Positions 61,901 to 64,000 of a DNA stretch of 64,000 nucleotides are shown one piece after another (position 1 is the first letter of the stretch; each line of letters starts with the position of its first letter). Location: positions 1,171,501 to 1,235,500 of the forward strand of contig NC_083386.1 of the NCBI RefSeq assembly GCF_031755915.1. Reading direction: 5' to 3'. Made by a program: the position numbers and the translations under genes. The stretch is from Ziziphus jujuba (taxonomy: Eukaryota > Streptophyta > Magnoliopsida > Rosales > Rhamnaceae). The notes under the pieces are model-generated. The model searched no databases. It saw only the letters and a list, made by a program, of their open reading frames with translations, and was not told the DNA's origin.

Positions 61901-63842
61901 CCTTTGATCTTCCCATTAATAAAGATGTGTATGATCTTCTTCGATTTGATTTTCCCATTCCGGTAGTATCGGATGTACTTGGCTTGCAATTTCTATCAGA
62001 TGGAAGCTCTGTGCAAGTTGCTTCATGCACAATATTCTCAGAAACAGAAGATTTCGCAACCACCCTCTTCTTTGATGAGGTTGAAGCAACATTTATCAAC
62101 TTATCTGGACCCGATGTGTTCTGGGATTTCATATTCCTTTTTGCATTGGAAGCCTTTAGTGTTGTCTTCACAATTGGCTGGATCATAAATGACATGAAAG
62201 AAGCTCATATTACTGAAAATGTTTAATATGTATCACATTGATTCCAACTAGATATCACAATATTAAAGCCATGACAATATCATATTTGTGTTATCAGAGA
62301 AAATATCTGTTATTTATCAAAAAAATAAAAGAAAAAAGAAAATATTTATTAACTGTGTAAAGCTAAGTGTGTCGGCTTGACATGCATAGAATTCATTTCA
62401 TATATGTTTATACTTACTAATTTGGAAACATAACCAGGCACATAGTACTTTGGAGGGAAAAAGAAAAGAAAGCATAAAGAGTATCATATGGTAAAAAATT
62501 GGTACGTACTCGGATAGGTTGTCTTGATGTTGTATGAGACCCCATGGAAGTTTGATCCCTGGGATCCAAAGCAAATAAAGATTAGTAATATGGTAAATAT
62601 CTCAAAGGCTAATTGGATACCATCTGTACCGAGTAGACAAAAAACCATCAATTAAATTATGTTCAACTAAACAAAACCTTAAGAACCTATAATGCAGTTA
62701 TGTTCTTTATTTTACTATGAAACCAAGTAATAAGGGCTATAGAATATTTAGAGCTGCTGCTGCAGCAACACATAATGGAGCAAAGTGCAGGAGAACGTTA
62801 GTTTGAAACTTTAGTTTGGTTGTATTTCATGAAATTCTAGTTGTCTATGAGATTACGATATGTGAATCACTATGGTTATTCGTTCGACTTATTATTCAGT
62901 GAGAAGCTTTCCAAGAAATAGCTACGGTAACATCAATAAATTTTTACAGCAATCATAAAGGCAGTCAAAGAATGCTAGATGTAAAGCTGACTGTTACTCA
63001 CGTTATTATGAAGCCATCACTCACTCGATTCCTCCAAAGTTGCATCTTAGCATTGCTTACTCTGAGCATTATTTTTCTTCCTGTTTTAGCCTTAACTGAG
63101 GCCAAAACGAGAGTCAAAATTTATACTTGATAATCATTTCATGCCACCATGGAAAATCTTAAATAACCAAAGAATATTACCAGGACAACCATTTTCCTCT
63201 TTTGCCTGTTGAGAACTTGCAGCATTTTCCTACAACCCAAAAAGCTAAAAAGATTACATTTTCTTTAAAAATATTCTAGCAACCAGAAATCAACCAAAAT
63301 TTGAAGAACTATGAATTAGGAAAGTACTGCACTATGCATTCAATCTCAATGGTCCATATGTCATCATAAAACAAAATGAGGAAACAAAAATGTAGAATTC
63401 AACCTTTGGGATACTTTTGTTTGCCTGATCCACCCTTTTTAAGACAGGTAAAGACTTCCTTCAAGTGGAAAGAGATGTAGAAATGGAATTACATCAACAA
63501 CTGACACACATTTTATTTGTAATATTTCAATAAAAAAATGATTTGCATATTTCACCTTGTTGGTATGAGTGTATCCCTCACTGTCCTCCTGACAACCGAA
63601 TAAATAATATCCAATTAAGGATTTACTTAGATCACAGTTCTAAAATATATGAACCAGACAAGAGTATTCCATAATGTCAACCATCAATGTAAACAAAACA
63701 GCGTCATAAGTTTCATTTTTTAGCAGGAAAGAAAAGGAGGAGAGAAAATGTTGCACCAACCTGCCCTTCTTAATAATAGTTTCACAAAGCAATCCTGTGG
63801 CTTTGATCCTCTGATCATATGAAGGCACCTTCAAATCTTTAC
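58941..63842 (-). CDS. CYCB3-1: B3-type cyclin, 3' part, partial
   Basis: Regulatory partner of cyclin-dependent kinases in mitosis; the plant B3;1 type acts at spindle and cell-plate stages. Visible exons, minus strand: 63761-63842, 63556-63588, 63404-63458, 63181-63229, 63002-63095, 62510-62558, 61896-62177, 61707-61829, 60345-60434, 60062-60223, 59903-59962, 59557-59655, 59177-59352 and 58941-59076. The frame stays open to TGA at 58941-58943. A variable basic N-terminal part (KSLPVLKRVDQANKS, NRRRSYTSLLMGRSK) precedes the cyclin box. The cyclin N-box has MRAILINWLIEVHFKFDLM and LLASKYEDFWHPRVKDLI; the C-box has LKFRLNAPTPYVFMLRFLKA and LVEYEALMFKPSLLCASAIY. HFKFDLM and the C-box wording are those of B3;1 rather than B1 or B2. 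The first exon and start lie beyond 64000. The small upstream exons are set only by phase and splice sites and are less certain. Confidence 0.92.
60833..61298. mobile_element. Degenerate hAT-type element in cyclin intron
   Basis: Left end TAGTGGTGTAATGAGCC and right end (reverse complement) TAGGGCTATAATGGGC form an imperfect inverted repeat. Flanks CTTCCCAG (60825-60832) and CTTTTCAG (61299-61306) match at 6 of 8 positions. Subterminal GAGCC/GGCTC and CTCGAGC-like motifs occur at both ends, with an AT-rich core. It accounts for much of the 1.27-kb intron 60435-61706. Confidence 0.55.
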
Positions 63843-64000
63843 CTACTCTTATAATAATAATAGTAATCAATATAATAACAATATTTAAAAAATAATAATA
63901 AAAAAATAAAATAAAATAAAAACTGATAATGCTATGCAGATAAACTATGATTATGACACTTTAAGACAGTTGAGGTTCACTTCTCTTTGATGTAAGTGAG

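Noticed and set aside
1..64000. CRISPR arrays, rRNA operons, tRNA genes and bacterial-type promoters
   Set aside because: None seen. The genome is plant nuclear. A covariance-model tRNA/snRNA search could not be run and would be decisive; any strong hit would overturn this.

Overview
The window is nuclear DNA of a flowering plant, almost certainly a eudicot. It has long AT-rich introns, TA-rich intergenic spacers, plant-type transposons and protein-coding genes that match named Arabidopsis families. The species cannot be fixed from the sequence. No bacterial, organellar or viral gene block is visible.

Layout. (1) Positions 528-12909, minus strand: the 5' half of a nuclear-pore anchor gene (NUA, plant Tpr) in 32 visible coding exons, running off the left edge. 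(2) Positions 13548-24714: a transposon cluster. A gag-only LTR element (13548-18704) is followed by a small TRIM-type element (18979-24709, target duplication TGTAT). A 5-kb hAT transposon (19671-24664) sits inside the TRIM and carries a BED/hATC transposase broken by one in-frame stop. (3) Positions 24715-32379: gene-poor, AT-rich DNA with a 1.1-kb hAT-type non-autonomous element (27481-28610) and a fold-back element (31763-31906). (4) Positions 32380-34487, plus: a Tag-family DNA-3-methyladenine glycosylase (5 exons). (5) Positions 36437-36946, plus: an intronless small heat-shock protein with a perfect three-unit heat-shock element upstream. (6) Positions 37834-38582: a solo LTR with target duplication CCAAG. 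(7) Positions 39049-40212, plus: a class III peroxidase (2 exons). (8) Positions 41111-41672: a deletion derivative of the hAT element with a perfect 8-bp target duplication. (9) Positions 42252-44091, plus: a type II metacaspase (2 exons). (10) Positions 44900-57794, minus: FORGETTER1/Strawberry-notch helicase-like gene (31 exons, complete, 1,293 residues). (11) Positions 58941-63842, minus: the 3' part of a B3-type cyclin gene, running off the right edge.

The genes do not form an operon; each has its own strand, introns and promoter. From memory, NUA, metacaspases 4-7 and FGT1 are close neighbours on Arabidopsis chromosome 1 (At1g79280-At1g79350), so the window probably preserves an ancestral gene order. 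FGT1 supports heat-stress memory at heat-shock genes in Arabidopsis, so the heat-inducible-looking small HSP gene in the same neighbourhood is worth noting.

I found no convincing new biochemical system. The strongest unusual structures are the nested TRIM/hAT insertion with both target duplications recoverable, the presence in one window of a nearly intact hAT and its deletion derivative, a gag-only LTR element, and a solo LTR whose 3' end is tandemly duplicated. Exon coordinates were derived by hand from splice sites, reading frame and family knowledge; none was checked against transcripts.
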